From Variovorax sp. KK3 (GTDB lineage Bacteria > Pseudomonadota > Gammaproteobacteria > Burkholderiales > Burkholderiaceae_C), in contig NZ_LYVO01000019.1 of assembly GCF_001984055.1 (NCBI RefSeq), positions 32,777-96,776 on the forward strand: DNA of 64,000 nt. The letters are read 5' to 3'. Positions 24,431 through 34,501 of this stretch are shown here, one piece after another (positions within the stretch are counted from its first letter, which is position 1; every line of letters begins with the position of its first letter). The translations under genes were made by a program, and so were the position numbers. The notes below the pieces were generated by a model. That model made no database searches and was not told the DNA's origin. It saw only the letters and a program-made list of their open reading frames with translations.

Positions 24431-26311
24431 TCAGGCTTTTCCCTGAGCGCCGGGCCATTCGAGGACTACCGCGGTACCCCCCTCCCGCCCGCCTCCGATC
24501 TGCAAGGCCGCACCGATGGCGTCGGCGCGCGCATGCATGTTGGCGATGCCGCGACCGGCGGCGGCCGGCGCCTCGCCGCTTCGCATGCCGCTGCCGTTGT
24601 CTCTGAGTTCGATGCGCACCTTCGGCGACGGCCCGTCCTGCCAGCTCGCAAGCAGCGCGATGCGCGTGGCCCTGGCGTGCTTGAGGACGTTGGTGAAGGC
24701 CTCCAGCAAGATCCGCTGAAGCTGCAACGAGGCTTGCGCGTTGAAGGCCGCGATCGGCGGCAGCTCCACCACGTCCCAGTCCAGCGCAATCCCGGCCGCG
24801 TCGAGCCGAGGCTGCAGGCGGTAGCGCAGCGTGGCGAGCATGGTGGGCAGGTCGTCGTGCATGGGCTGCAGGGAGTCGACCGCCATGCGCATCTCGTCGA
24901 GCGCCTGCTGCACGTGTTCGGTGAGCACGTCGGTGCGCGCATCGCGCTGCGTCACCAGGTTCAGCAGCCCGACGAGCTGCGAGCCGACACCGTCGTGGAT
25001 CTCGCGCATGATGCGCTGCCGCTCGAGCAGCACCACCTGCTCCTCCTGCTGCGTGCGCAGTGTCTCGAACGCGGCACGCAGTTGCTGTTCGCGCTCCGCC
25101 ACCCGCTGCGACAGCTCGGCATTGAGCACCCGGTAGTCCGCCACCAGCCCGCTGTATCGCTCGACCACCAGCCCGGCGAGGATCAACACGAAGAAGAAGA
25201 TGGCGTGCGAGGTCAACGTGAACTCGGCGCCGCCGAACAGGCCGGCACGCACAGCCAGCAGATCGTGCGCGCCCGCCATCACGGCCAGGCTGCCGGCGCC
25301 CATCAGCACCCATGCGATGCGCCGGCGGCTGCCGAAGGCCTCGCGCACCACCACCGGCAGGCAGACGGCCGCCGCCAGTTCGAGCAGCGTCAGGCCGATG
25401 GTCCAGAGCACGGGCCGCGACAGCGCGAACGAGGCCGCTGCCAGCACCACCGCCGTACCCAGAGTGGCCTGGATCGTCCTGACCAGCCAGGGCGGGTTGC
25501 GTCCCAGCACCAGCAGCACGAAGCGCGCGATGAGCGCGATGTGGCAGGCATATCCGATGGCCACCAGTGCGCCCCACAGCGGCCAGGGCACCGGCACGTC
25601 GACCCAGGCGCGATCCAGATTGCGGATCACGCCGGACAAGGCGGCCAGGCTGAAGCAGCCGTAGAGCACGTCGCGCTGCCGCCACCACAGGCCGGCCGCC
25701 AAGCCGCCCATCAGCAGCAGGCTCACCGCATAGACCACCGAGGACGTGTGCCGCCAGCGACGCTGCGCGACCTGGACGGCCTCCATGGCCGTCTCCGGGC
25801 CGTAGCGCACCACGCCCAGGCCGCCACCGCGCTGGCGTTGCATGCTCGCCTCGACGAGCAGTTCGTTGGGCTGCGAGGCGCGCAGCAGCACGGCCGGAAT
25901 GCGGAGCAGGTGGCTCGCCTTGGCCGCGTCGTGGCCCGGGTCGCCCAGCGTGCCGAGCTGCGCGATGACCACGCCGTTGAGCGACACCCGGGCCTGGTTG
26001 CCGGTACCCGAGAGGACCAGGGCCTGCGGCTCGCCATTCGCGCCGGCGCCGGGCGGCAGCTCGATCCGGTAGCGCGCCGTCCCGCCGCGGCCCGGAAACT
26101 CGTGGTCCCATCGAAACGGAAGTTCGATGCGCCGCTCGCTGGCAGGCAGCCCCTCGGGCTGGAATGAGGCGATCGCCGAATTCGACACCGATCCCTGGGC
26201 CAGCGCCTGCGCCGGCATCGCCAGGACCATGCAGGCCATGAAAGCCACGAAGGCCAAGGCGGCCGTGGCCCACCGGCCCCGCCTGCGGCACAAATGCGCG
26301 AAGCGCGCCAC
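24431..26311 (-). CDS. 7TM-type sensor histidine kinase (HisKA_3/NarX type)
   Basis: About 626 aa. Order: signal peptide (WATAALAFVAFMACMVLAMPAQALA), a periplasmic jelly-roll-like region (residues 45-185), seven hydrophobic segments (190-385), a coiled coil (395-430), a HisKA_3 box with the phospho-acceptor in REIHDGVGSQL (His439) and an HATPase_c domain (LLEAFTNVLKHA, LRDNGSGM, GRGIANMHARADAIGA). The layout matches 7TMR-DISM kinases. GTG 26311 follows the response-regulator stop by two bases; GTG 26326 is also possible. Neither has a clear ribosome site. Confidence 0.88.
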   Translation of the reverse strand: MARFAHLCRRRGRWATAALAFVAFMACMVLAMPAQALAQGSVSNSAIASFQPEGLPASERRIELPFRWDHEFPGRGGTARYRIELPPGAGANGEPQALVLSGTGNQARVSLNGVVIAQLGTLGDPGHDAAKASHLLRIPAVLLRASQPNELLVEASMQRQRGGGLGVVRYGPETAMEAVQVAQRRWRHTSSVVYAVSLLLMGGLAAGLWWRQRDVLYGCFSLAALSGVIRNLDRAWVDVPVPWPLWGALVAIGYACHIALIARFVLLVLGRNPPWLVRTIQATLGTAVVLAAASFALSRPVLWTIGLTLLELAAAVCLPVVVREAFGSRRRIAWVLMGAGSLAVMAGAHDLLAVRAGLFGGAEFTLTSHAIFFFVLILAGLVVERYSGLVADYRVLNAELSQRVAEREQQLRAAFETLRTQQEEQVVLLERQRIMREIHDGVGSQLVGLLNLVTQRDARTDVLTEHVQQALDEMRMAVDSLQPMHDDLPTMLATLRYRLQPRLDAAGIALDWDVVELPPIAAFNAQASLQLQRILLEAFTNVLKHARATRIALLASWQDGPSPKVRIELRDNGSGMRSGEAPAAAGRGIANMHARADAIGAALQIGGGREGGTAVVLEWPGAQGKA

Positions 26312-26313
26312 GA

Positions 26314-27006
26314 TCAGGGAAGCCACCCCAGGTTGCGGGCCTCGAACACGGCTTCCGACTTGTTGTGGACGTCCAGCTTGCCGTAGATGTTGCGGATGTG
26401 CGTTTGGACGGTGGTGATCGACACCCCCATCCGCCCCGCCACCTCGAGGTAGGGAAAGCCGCGCGAGACCAGGTCGAGCACCTCGAACTCGCGCGGCGAC
26501 AGGCGCTCGGTCGCAGCGCTCGCGCTCGGGACACCCGCAGGCGCCAGCGTCGGCGCAGGCGTCGGCATCGGTGGCTTGTTCGACTGCCAGCGCCGCAGCA
26601 GCTGCCGGGCGATCACCGGCGACATCGGCGAGCCGCCCGCGCGCAGGTTGCGGATGTGCGTCGCGAGGTCGGCCTCGGTTCCGTCCTTCAGCAGATAACC
26701 GCTGGCGCCGGCCTCGAAGGCCTGCACCATGTTGGCCTCGTCGCCGAAGATCGAGATCACCATCACCGCGCAGGCCGGCTGGGTGCGCCGGCATTCGCGG
26801 ATCACCTCCAGCCCCGAACGGTCGGGCAGGCCCAGGTCGACCAGCAGCACGTCGACCGGGTTGTCGGCCAGCCAGGCCAGGATGTCGCGCGCGCTGCCCG
26901 CGCCGTGCACGAGCGCCAGCGACGGATCGGCGCGGATCACGCGCGAGATGCGTTCCCGCATCGAGCAGTCGTCTTCGACCAGGGCGACTTGGGTGGGCGG
27001 CATCAT
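26314..27006 (-). CDS. NarL/LuxR-type response regulator
   Basis: Receiver domain with EDD (residues 11-13) and phospho-acceptor Asp57 (LLVDLGLPDRSG), Lys in YLLKDGT, a proline-rich linker (PPMPTPAPTLAPAG), and a LuxR helix-turn-helix (LSPREFEVLDLVSRGFPYLEVAGRMGVSITTVQTHIRNIY). Start at 27006 (MMPPTQVALVEDD, 230 aa) is taken by family length; ATG 27051 and 27123 are in frame and the last would overlap the phosphatase gene. Cognate regulator of the kinase that follows it in the same operon. Confidence 0.9.
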   Translation of the reverse strand: MMPPTQVALVEDDCSMRERISRVIRADPSLALVHGAGSARDILAWLADNPVDVLLVDLGLPDRSGLEVIRECRRTQPACAVMVISIFGDEANMVQAFEAGASGYLLKDGTEADLATHIRNLRAGGSPMSPVIARQLLRRWQSNKPPMPTPAPTLAPAGVPSASAATERLSPREFEVLDLVSRGFPYLEVAGRMGVSITTVQTHIRNIYGKLDVHNKSEAVFEARNLGWLP

Positions 27007-27076
27007 GAACGACGTAGGGGATGTGGAAACGAAGGCCCGCGCATTGTTCATGGCCTGGCCCGCGCCGGCAAGGACG

Positions 27077-28033
27077 CTACTGCCATGCGGCGCGATCGAT
27101 GCTGCCTTGGTACTGCAAGACACCCGACTTGAAGATCTCGATCTTCACCGTGCCGTCGTCGATGTCGAGCAGGCCCCAGTTGCGCTGCAGCGCGCCGATG
27201 GTGACGCCGGTGCGCACCGCCGCGCCGGAAGAGGTCGTCTCGAAGAGGCGGCGGCCGCCGGGCAGGTCGTAGCTGGCCAGGTTGTTGTCGTGGATGTCAC
27301 CGCTCAGGATCACGATGCGGTGCTGAGCGGCAAGTGCCAGCAGCCGGTCGTATTCGTGCTTGTGGTCGAGCCAGGTCTCGCCGTTGCGCGCGTCGAACAC
27401 CACGCCGGTCGCGATCAAATGAACGGTGGCCGGGTCGGCCGCCGCGCAGGCTGCCTCCATCGCAGCCAGCTGGGCCTGGCCGAGCAGCGGTCCGCTGCCG
27501 CGACGGCTCTTGTAGCTGCGCCCATCGGTCAGGTGGAGCAGCACCTTGTGGGCAAGCTGCACCGTGCTGTAGCCCGGCTCCGGCACATTGTTCGGCCAGG
27601 CGAAAGGCGCCGCCGGATAGCTGCCCGGTGCCAGGCGCGCCGCGAGCGCCTTGCGGAACGCGGCAAACACCGCCCGGCTGGGCGGAATCAGATGCGCCCA
27701 CGCCGGCTGCTTGGCGACATCGGCGCCGCAGGCGTCGTTCCACAAGAAATCGTGGTCATCCCAAATGGCGTGGGTCTCCAGCCCGGGCATCTGCACCAGC
27801 GCGCGAAAGTCCGGCTGCGCCAGCTGGCTCGCGATGCGCCCATGCGCATGCTGCGCGAACTGGTTCGCGGTCATCTCCTTGATCGCGCCGACGCTGGCAC
27901 CCTGCCCCACGTCGTAGTAGGCCGAATCGCCCAACAGCACCAGCACGTCGGGCTGGCGCGCGGCGACCTCTTGCCACGCGGGCTGTTGCGGAAAGCTGAC
28001 CGCGGACATGCACGAGCTGAAGGCGATGCGCAT
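27077..28033 (-). CDS. PhoD-like alkaline phosphatase/phosphodiesterase
   Basis: 318-residue metallophosphatase of the PhoD family. Motifs: FSSCMS (Cys), LLGDSAYYD, WDDHDFLWNDACG, SYKSR, GVVFDARNGETW, ILSGDIHDN. No signal peptide: ATG 28033 starts MRIAFSSCMSAV, so it is probably cytoplasmic, unlike secreted PhoD. It lies 87 bases after the end of NAD-GDH and just upstream of the two-component pair, all on the minus strand. Phosphate regulation is possible but no Pho box is seen. Confidence 0.85.
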   Translation of the reverse strand: MRIAFSSCMSAVSFPQQPAWQEVAARQPDVLVLLGDSAYYDVGQGASVGAIKEMTANQFAQHAHGRIASQLAQPDFRALVQMPGLETHAIWDDHDFLWNDACGADVAKQPAWAHLIPPSRAVFAAFRKALAARLAPGSYPAAPFAWPNNVPEPGYSTVQLAHKVLLHLTDGRSYKSRRGSGPLLGQAQLAAMEAACAAADPATVHLIATGVVFDARNGETWLDHKHEYDRLLALAAQHRIVILSGDIHDNNLASYDLPGGRRLFETTSSGAAVRTGVTIGALQRNWGLLDIDDGTVKIEIFKSGVLQYQGSIDRAAWQ

Positions 28034-28119
28034 TGGTGATCCTCGAACGTGGGCGAGCGCAGCATAGGCGTCGCCCGCCCCGTCGGCCATCCTGCCTTTG
28101 AGGGAGGCGGCCTTCCCCG

Positions 28120-31100
28120 CTACGCCAGCGCCCGCAGTTCCCGCAACGCCACGGCGAGCATGGCCGCATCGGGCGCCGCCACCGCGCGCAGTTCGCCCAT
28201 CAGCTGCGCGGCGCGTTCGAGCGTGCGGCCATTGCTGGCCTGCCAGGCATCGACCAGCGCATCGGGCGATTCCGATTCGGCCGCGGGATCGGACTCGGCG
28301 CCACCCGCCAGCACCGCGCCGGTGATGGCGCGCTGCAAGCCCGACAGGTCGTCCTGCATCGCGCCCTTCGCCAGCGCCTGCCAGTGCTGGTCGCCCGGCA
28401 GGGCCGAGATGCGGTCGCGCAGCCAGGGCATGCCGAGCTTGTTGGCCAGGTCGAAGTAGATCGCCGCGACCAGTTGCACGGGCCAGCGCGCGCTGCCGGC
28501 GATCTCGGCGATGTCGAGCGTGGCGTAGAGCGTTCCGAAATTGAGCACCCGTTCGGCCAGCTCGCGCGGCACGCCCTTCGCGGTGTACTGCTCCACCGCG
28601 GCTTCGACGCGCGCACGCTCGTCGGCGTCGAGCAGCTGCGGCAGCCGCGCCGACAGGGTTTCGACGTTCGACTTGAAGTGCTCGATGGTCGACGCCATGT
28701 CCTCGGCCAGACGCCGAGAGCGCAGGAACCACGTGGTGCCGCGCTCCAGCTGGCGACTGGTGTCGATGAGCATGCGCGACTGCACCTCGTCGTCGACGCG
28801 GTTGTCCAACGCCTCGATGGCCAGCCACAGCGGCACCATGCCGAAGATCTCGCGCGACAGCAGGTAGGCACGCACCACCTCGAAGGCACGCGCGCCGGTG
28901 GTCTCGACCAGCCGGTGCACGAAGGTGCTGCCGACGCGGTTGACGGTGCTGTTGGTGACGTGCGTCGCGATGATCTCGCGCTTGAGCGGATGGCGCGGCA
29001 TCCAGCCCGCGAACTTCTCGCGCATCAATGCCGGGAAGTAGCGCTCCAGCGCGGTCGCGACCCAGGGGTCGTCGGGCAGCGGCGATTCCAGCAGCTCGTC
29101 GTAGAGCCAGATCTTGCTGTACGCCAGCACCACCGCGCGCTCGGGGCTCGACAGGCCCTGGCCCTGGGCGCGGCGCTCGGCCAGCTCCTCGTCGGTCGGC
29201 AGGTATTCGATCGCGCGGTTGAGCCGCCCGGCCTTCTCGAGGAACTGCATGAAGCGCGTCTGCGCATCGAGCAGCTGCGGCGCCATGCGGCTCGTGACCG
29301 ACAACACCTGCGTCTGGAAGACGTTGTCGCGCAGCACCAGCGCTGCGACGTCGTCGGTCATCTCGGGCAGGATCGCGTTGCGCTGCTTCTCGGTGAGCTC
29401 GCCCTCGGTGATCGGCAGGCCCAGCAGGATCTTGATGTTGACCTCGTGGTCGGACGTATCGACCCCCGCCGAGTTGTCGATCGCGTCGGTGTTGATGCGC
29501 CCGCCCGCACGCGCGAACTCGATGCGCCCGAGCTGCGTGGCGCCCAGGTTGCCGCCTTCGGCAAAGACTTTGCAACGCAGCTCGCGGCCGTTGACGCGCA
29601 GCGCATCGTTGGCGCGGTCGCCCACCTGGGCATGGGTTTCGCTGGTCGCCTTGACGTAGGTGCCGATGCCACCGTTGTAGATCAAAGCGACCGGCGCCTT
29701 GAGGATCGCGTTGACCAGCTCGGTGGGCGTGAGCGAATCGGCTTGGATGTCGAGCACCTGCTTGACCTGCGGTGTCAGCGCGATCGACTTGGCGCTGCGC
29801 GCGTGGACCCCGCCGCCTTCGGAAATCAGCGAGGCATCGTAGTCGGCCCACGACGAGCGCGGCAGCTTGAACATGCGCTCGCGTTCGGCGAAGCTCTTCG
29901 CGGCATCCGGCGTCGGGTCGAGGAAGATGTGTCGATGGTCGAAAGCCGCCACCAGCAGGATGTGCCTCGACAGCAGCATGCCGTTGCCGAACACGTCACC
30001 CGACATGTCGCCCACGCCCGCCACCGTGAACTCGGTGCTCTGGGTGTCGATGCCCATCTCGCGGAAATGCCGCTTCACCGATTCCCACGCGCCGCGCGCG
30101 GTGATGCCCATGGCCTTGTGGTCGTAGCCCACCGAACCGCCCGAGGCGAAGGCGTCGCCGAGCCAGAAGCCGTATTCCTTGCTGATGCCGTTGGCGTAGT
30201 CGCTGAAGGTCGCGGTGCCCTTGTCGGCGGCCACTACCAGGTAGGGGTCGTCCGGGTCGTGGCGGCGCACCTGCGCCGGCGGCACCACCCTGGTACCGGC
30301 CAGGTTGTCGGTGATGTCGAGCAGGCCGCGCAGATAGTCCTGGTAGCAGGCCACGCCCTCGCGCATGTAGGCGTCGCGGTCGCTCGGCGAAGGCGCACGC
30401 TTGAGCACGAAGCCGCCTTTCGAACCCACCGGCACGATCACGATGTTCTTGACCATCTGGGCCTTCACCAGGCCCAGCACTTCGGTGCGGAAATCTTCCG
30501 GCCGGTCGGACCAGCGCAGGCCGCCGCGCGCCACCCGGCCACCGCGCAGGTGCACGCCCTCGAAGCGCGTCGAGTAGACGAAGATCTCGAAGAGCGGCTT
30601 GGGCGCCGGCAGGTCCGGCACCTTGGCCGCGTCGAACTTGAAGGACACGAAGCTGCGCCGCCGCCCATCGGCATCGCGGCGCCAGAAGTTGGTGCGCAGC
30701 GTGGCCTGCATCAACGCCAGGTACTGCCGCAGCACGCGGTCTTCGGAGAGGTTCGACACCGCATCGAGCGCCGTCTCGATCTCGCGTACCTTCTGCGCTT
30801 CGCGCTCGGCCGCGTCGCCGGCCACCTCCGGATCGAAGCGCACCTTGAAGAGCTCCACCAGCGCGCGCGCGATGCCGGCATGCGTGGCCAGCGTGCTCTC
30901 GATGAACGATTGCGACAGCGAGAAGCCGATCTGCCGCATGTACTTGGCGTAGGCCCGCAGCACCACGATGTCGTGGGCCGGCAGGCGCGCCGCGAGCACC
31001 AGCCGGTTGAAGTCGTCGTTCTCGACCTCCCCGCCCAGCACGGCGGCGAAGGCCTCTTCGAACACCGGGCGCAAGGCGTCGACCTCGATGTCGGCGTCAC

Positions 31101-32982
31101 CGGTGGCGCTCTGCAGGCCGAAGTCGTGGATCCAGACCGGTGCCTCGCCAGGCGGCGACAGGCGGTGCGGATGCTCGTCGAGCACCTTCATGCCCAGGTG
31201 CTCCAGCATCGGCAGGCTGGACGAGAGCGTGAGCGGCTCGCCGCGGCGCAGCAGCTTGAAGCGCAGCGTGTCGGGCGGCGCTTCGAGCGGCCGGTACAGG
31301 TTCATGCCCAGCGGCTGCGCATCGTCCAGCCCCGAGATCAGCTCGATGTCGTGCACCGCGGCGCGCGCGGCGAATTCATCGCGGTAGCCGGCCGGGAAGG
31401 CGCCGCCGAAGCGCCGCAGCAAGGCATTGCCGCGGGCCTCGCCGGCGGCTTCGATCAGCGCCGTCTTCAGGTCGTCGTCCCAGCGCCGGGCCGCGGCGAC
31501 CAGCCGCTCTTCGAGCTCCCGCACGTCGAAGTCGGGAATGCTGCCGGGCTTCGTGCGCACCGTGATCTGAATGCGCGCCAGCACCGACTCCGACAGATGC
31601 ACGTTGAATTCGGAGCTGGTGCCGTTGAACGCGCGCAGCAGGATGTCCTGCCATTTCTGGCGCAGCTCGGTGGTGTAGTTCTCGCGCGGCGCGTAGATCA
31701 GGCACGACAGAAAACGCTCGAACGGATCGCGCCGCACGAACAGCCGGAAGCGCTGGCGTTCGCCCAGGTGCAGGATGCCCATGGCAGTCTGCAGCAGGTC
31801 GTCGTCGCCGGTCTGGAACAGCTCGTCGCGCGGATAGGTCTCGAGGATGTTGATCAGCGCCTTGCCCGAGTGGCTTCCGGCCGCCAGGCCGGCGCGCTCG
31901 ACCACGCTCGCGATCTTGCGGCGAAGCAGCGGAATGTCCGCCGGGTTCGCGCTGTAGGCACTCGAGGTGAAGAGCCCGAGGAAGCGGTCTTCGCCGCAGA
32001 CCTCGCCTTGGTTGTCGAAGCGCTTGACCGCCACGTAGTCGAGGTGGCCGGGGCGGTGCACGGTGGAGCGCGAGGTCGACTTGGTCACCACCAGCAGCTC
32101 GGGCCGGCGCGCGTAGGCCCGCACCTCCGGCGGCAGGGCGGCGAAAGCGGCGGCGCCGTCCGACTTGGACCCGGCCTCGCGCAGGATGCCGAGCCCGGAG
32201 CCGGCAACCACCTTCAACACGTCTTCGCCATCGACGCGCGCCAGCTCGTGGCTGCGGCAACCGAGGAAGGTGAAGTGGCCATCGGCCAGCCACCGCAGAA
32301 AGGCCTGGCCCTCGGCCAGCTCCTGTGGCGGAAGCGGCGGCGCACGTTCGTCCAGGCCCTGCACGATCGACAGCACACGCTCCTGCATCGCCTTCCAGTC
32401 GCCCACCGCCAGCCGCACGTCGTCGAGCACGCGGGCCAGGTCGCCGGCCAGCGCCTCCATGCGCTCCGCCTCGGACACGCGGTCGACCTCGACGTGAATG
32501 AAGGATTCGCGGCGCGCGTCGGGCGAGCTGCCGTGCTCGGCGGCCAGGCCTTTCAGAACGCCATCGGCGCCCCGCTCGACCGCCACCAGCGGATGGATGA
32601 TCAGGTGCAGCGTGAGCCCATGCCGGTTGACTTCCATCGTCACCGAATCGACGAGGAAAGGCATGTCGTCGTTGACCATCTCGATGATGGTGTGCGTGGA
32701 CTGCCAGCCGTGCTCCGCGACGGTCGGGTTGAAGACGCGCACCTTGGGACGGCCCGGCTCACGCTTGCGCGCGAAGCCCCAGTGCGAGAGCGCTGCGCCG
32801 TAGAGGTCGGCGGCTTCCCGGTCGGCCAGATCCTCGGGGTCGACCTGGCCGTAGTAGCGCTGCACGAAGCCGGCCACTTCGCCTGCCGTTTCGGCCGGCA
32901 GCTTCGTGCGTACCAGCCGCTCCACTTCGTCCAGGCGTTCTGCCCGGCGTTCCGTTTCCGTCGTCTGCGTTGTCATCAGCAT
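28120..32982 (-). CDS. gdhB: NAD-specific glutamate dehydrogenase, 180-kDa type
   Basis: 1620-residue NAD-GDH of the L_180 class, oxidatively deaminating glutamate to 2-oxoglutarate. The N-terminal two fifths hold ACT-like regulatory segments (MPFLVDSVTMEVNRHGL, HFTFLGCRSHEL); the catalytic part has GLRWSDRPEDFRTEVLGLVKAQ, PVGSKGGFV, the FAEGGNLGATQLGRIEFA segment and NTDAIDNSAGVDTSDHEVNIKI. Full length, no breaks. ATG 32982 has GGAG upstream; a second ATG lies two codons in. It is a monocistronic-looking gene, with PhoD downstream. Confidence 0.95.
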   Translation of the reverse strand: MLMTTQTTETERRAERLDEVERLVRTKLPAETAGEVAGFVQRYYGQVDPEDLADREAADLYGAALSHWGFARKREPGRPKVRVFNPTVAEHGWQSTHTIIEMVNDDMPFLVDSVTMEVNRHGLTLHLIIHPLVAVERGADGVLKGLAAEHGSSPDARRESFIHVEVDRVSEAERMEALAGDLARVLDDVRLAVGDWKAMQERVLSIVQGLDERAPPLPPQELAEGQAFLRWLADGHFTFLGCRSHELARVDGEDVLKVVAGSGLGILREAGSKSDGAAAFAALPPEVRAYARRPELLVVTKSTSRSTVHRPGHLDYVAVKRFDNQGEVCGEDRFLGLFTSSAYSANPADIPLLRRKIASVVERAGLAAGSHSGKALINILETYPRDELFQTGDDDLLQTAMGILHLGERQRFRLFVRRDPFERFLSCLIYAPRENYTTELRQKWQDILLRAFNGTSSEFNVHLSESVLARIQITVRTKPGSIPDFDVRELEERLVAAARRWDDDLKTALIEAAGEARGNALLRRFGGAFPAGYRDEFAARAAVHDIELISGLDDAQPLGMNLYRPLEAPPDTLRFKLLRRGEPLTLSSSLPMLEHLGMKVLDEHPHRLSPPGEAPVWIHDFGLQSATGDADIEVDALRPVFEEAFAAVLGGEVENDDFNRLVLAARLPAHDIVVLRAYAKYMRQIGFSLSQSFIESTLATHAGIARALVELFKVRFDPEVAGDAAEREAQKVREIETALDAVSNLSEDRVLRQYLALMQATLRTNFWRRDADGRRRSFVSFKFDAAKVPDLPAPKPLFEIFVYSTRFEGVHLRGGRVARGGLRWSDRPEDFRTEVLGLVKAQMVKNIVIVPVGSKGGFVLKRAPSPSDRDAYMREGVACYQDYLRGLLDITDNLAGTRVVPPAQVRRHDPDDPYLVVAADKGTATFSDYANGISKEYGFWLGDAFASGGSVGYDHKAMGITARGAWESVKRHFREMGIDTQSTEFTVAGVGDMSGDVFGNGMLLSRHILLVAAFDHRHIFLDPTPDAAKSFAERERMFKLPRSSWADYDASLISEGGGVHARSAKSIALTPQVKQVLDIQADSLTPTELVNAILKAPVALIYNGGIGTYVKATSETHAQVGDRANDALRVNGRELRCKVFAEGGNLGATQLGRIEFARAGGRINTDAIDNSAGVDTSDHEVNIKILLGLPITEGELTEKQRNAILPEMTDDVAALVLRDNVFQTQVLSVTSRMAPQLLDAQTRFMQFLEKAGRLNRAIEYLPTDEELAERRAQGQGLSSPERAVVLAYSKIWLYDELLESPLPDDPWVATALERYFPALMREKFAGWMPRHPLKREIIATHVTNSTVNRVGSTFVHRLVETTGARAFEVVRAYLLSREIFGMVPLWLAIEALDNRVDDEVQSRMLIDTSRQLERGTTWFLRSRRLAEDMASTIEHFKSNVETLSARLPQLLDADERARVEAAVEQYTAKGVPRELAERVLNFGTLYATLDIAEIAGSARWPVQLVAAIYFDLANKLGMPWLRDRISALPGDQHWQALAKGAMQDDLSGLQRAITGAVLAGGAESDPAAESESPDALVDAWQASNGRTLERAAQLMGELRAVAAPDAAMLAVALRELRALA

Positions 32983-33153
32983 GCTCGTCTCCGGTTCGGG
33001 CTCGTAATCTACATCGCAACGAGGGCGAAAGGATGACTTGCGGATGACGATGCGCCGCGGCGCCCGGCATCGGGAACCACCGGGTCGGATCGGGGCGCAC
33101 GTGAGGGAGCACCGGGCATCGAATGCCCGTCGATCGCAGCGAGTGGCGGCGTA

Positions 33154-33591
33154 TCAGCCGGCGATGTACTGGTGCAGCTGCTCGATGATGAACTTCTGCT
33201 CCGAGATGATGCCCTTGACCAGGTCGCCGATGGAGATGAGCCCGATCAGCTTGCCATCGTCGTCGAGCACCGGCAGGTGGCGCACGCGGCTCTCGGTCAT
33301 CACGGCCATGCACTCCTCGCTGGTCTGGGACGGGCGCACACAGATCACCGAGCTGGTCATGATCTCGCGCAGCTTGGTGTCCTTGGACGAGCGCGCCATC
33401 AGCACGACCTTGCGCGCATAGTCGCGCTCGCTGAGCACGCCGACCATGCGGTCGCCTTCCATCACCAGCAGGGCGCCGATGTTCTTTTGCGCCATCAGCG
33501 CGACGGCCTCGAACACCGAGGCGTCCGGCCCGATGCTGTGCACGACGCCGGTGCCGCCTTTTTCCTTGAGGATTTCAGCCACTGTCTTCAT
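33154..33591 (-). CDS. CBS-domain protein
   Basis: 145 residues forming one Bateman module of two CBS repeats: residues about 10-65 (SIGPDASVFEAVALMAQKNIGALLVMEGDRMVGVLSERDYARK) and 75-130 (ITSSVICVRPSQTSEECMAVMTESRVRHLPVLDDDGKLIGLISIGDLVK). Such stand-alone pairs bind adenosyl ligands and sense energy state; target unknown. The next gene upstream is the divergent SDR. Confidence 0.9.
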   Translation of the reverse strand: MKTVAEILKEKGGTGVVHSIGPDASVFEAVALMAQKNIGALLVMEGDRMVGVLSERDYARKVVLMARSSKDTKLREIMTSSVICVRPSQTSEECMAVMTESRVRHLPVLDDDGKLIGLISIGDLVKGIISEQKFIIEQLHQYIAG

Positions 33592-33697
33592 TCATCTCTC
33601 CGGGTAGGGCACGTGCATGCATGAAAGCACAGGCCGGGCAGGCTCGGCAAGCCCCCTCTACCATCGACGTCATCGCAATACCACGGTGGAGTGACTC

Positions 33698-34489
33698 ATG
33701 GATCTCGAACTCAGCGGCAAGCACGTGCTCGTGACCGGCGGCAGCCGAGGCATCGGGCTGGCCTGTGCGCGCGGCTTTTTGCGCGAAGGCGCGCAGGTCA
33801 GCCTCGCGGGGCGCAGCCAGGGCCACCTGGATGCGGCGCTCGCGCAACTGCGCTCGGAGGGCCACGCCGCGGTGCGCGGCTACGCGGCCGACCTGGCGGA
33901 TGCCCAGGCCGCACTCGCGATGCTGGACGCGGCCGAGGCGGGACTGGGGCCCGTCGACATATTGGTCAACTCGGCCGGCGCGGCCCGCCGCACGCCCTTC
34001 GACGAACTGCAGCCCCCCGCCTGGCAAAGCGCGATGCAGGCCAAGTTCTTCACCTACATCCACGTGATGGACCCGGCCATCAAGCGCATGGGCGCGCGCG
34101 GCGCCGGCGCCATCGTCAACATCATCGGCATGGGCGGCAAGGTCGCTTCGCCCACCCACCTGGCCGGTGGGGCCGCCAATGCCGCGCTGATGCTGGCCAC
34201 CGCAGGGCTGGCGACCGCCTACGGGCCGCGCGGTGTGCGCGTGAACGCGGTCAACCCGGCCATGACGCTCACCGACCGCATGGCCGAGGGGCTGGCCGCC
34301 GATGCGCGGCTCAAGCAGCGCAGCGTGGAGGAGGTGCGGCGCGACGCCGAAGCACGCATGCCGCTCGGCCGCATCGCCACGCCGGAGGACATCGCCGATG
34401 CGGTGCTGTTCCTGTGCTCGCCGCGCGCGGGCTACATCTCGGGCGCGATCGTGTCGATGGACGGGGCGGCGACGCCGATGGTGGTCTGA
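33698..34489 (+). CDS. SDR-family protein lacking the catalytic Tyr/Lys
   Basis: 263 aa, ATG 33698 behind GGTGGAG. The cofactor-binding TGGSRGIG (residues 14-21), LAGRS and LVNSAGAARR are intact, and the C-terminus (VNAVNPAMTLTDRM, LFLCSPRAGYISGAIVSMDGG-like) is typical SDR. At the active-site helix, however, it reads SPTHLAGGAANAAL, so the YxxxK pair is replaced by His and Gly. Either it is a catalytically different subfamily or a binding/regulatory protein. Convergent with the FHA gene. Confidence 0.85.
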   Translation: MDLELSGKHVLVTGGSRGIGLACARGFLREGAQVSLAGRSQGHLDAALAQLRSEGHAAVRGYAADLADAQAALAMLDAAEAGLGPVDILVNSAGAARRTPFDELQPPAWQSAMQAKFFTYIHVMDPAIKRMGARGAGAIVNIIGMGGKVASPTHLAGGAANAALMLATAGLATAYGPRGVRVNAVNPAMTLTDRMAEGLAADARLKQRSVEEVRRDAEARMPLGRIATPEDIADAVLFLCSPRAGYISGAIVSMDGAATPMVV

Positions 34490-34501
34490 GCGCTCGAGCC
34501 G

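Noticed and set aside
28384..33036. A 1550-codon open frame antisense to NAD-GDH
   Set aside because: It mirrors the GDH gene in a GC-rich genome where codon-position bias opens long antisense frames. Its residues are the His/Ala/Arg/Gln mixture of a shadow, with no recognisable domain.
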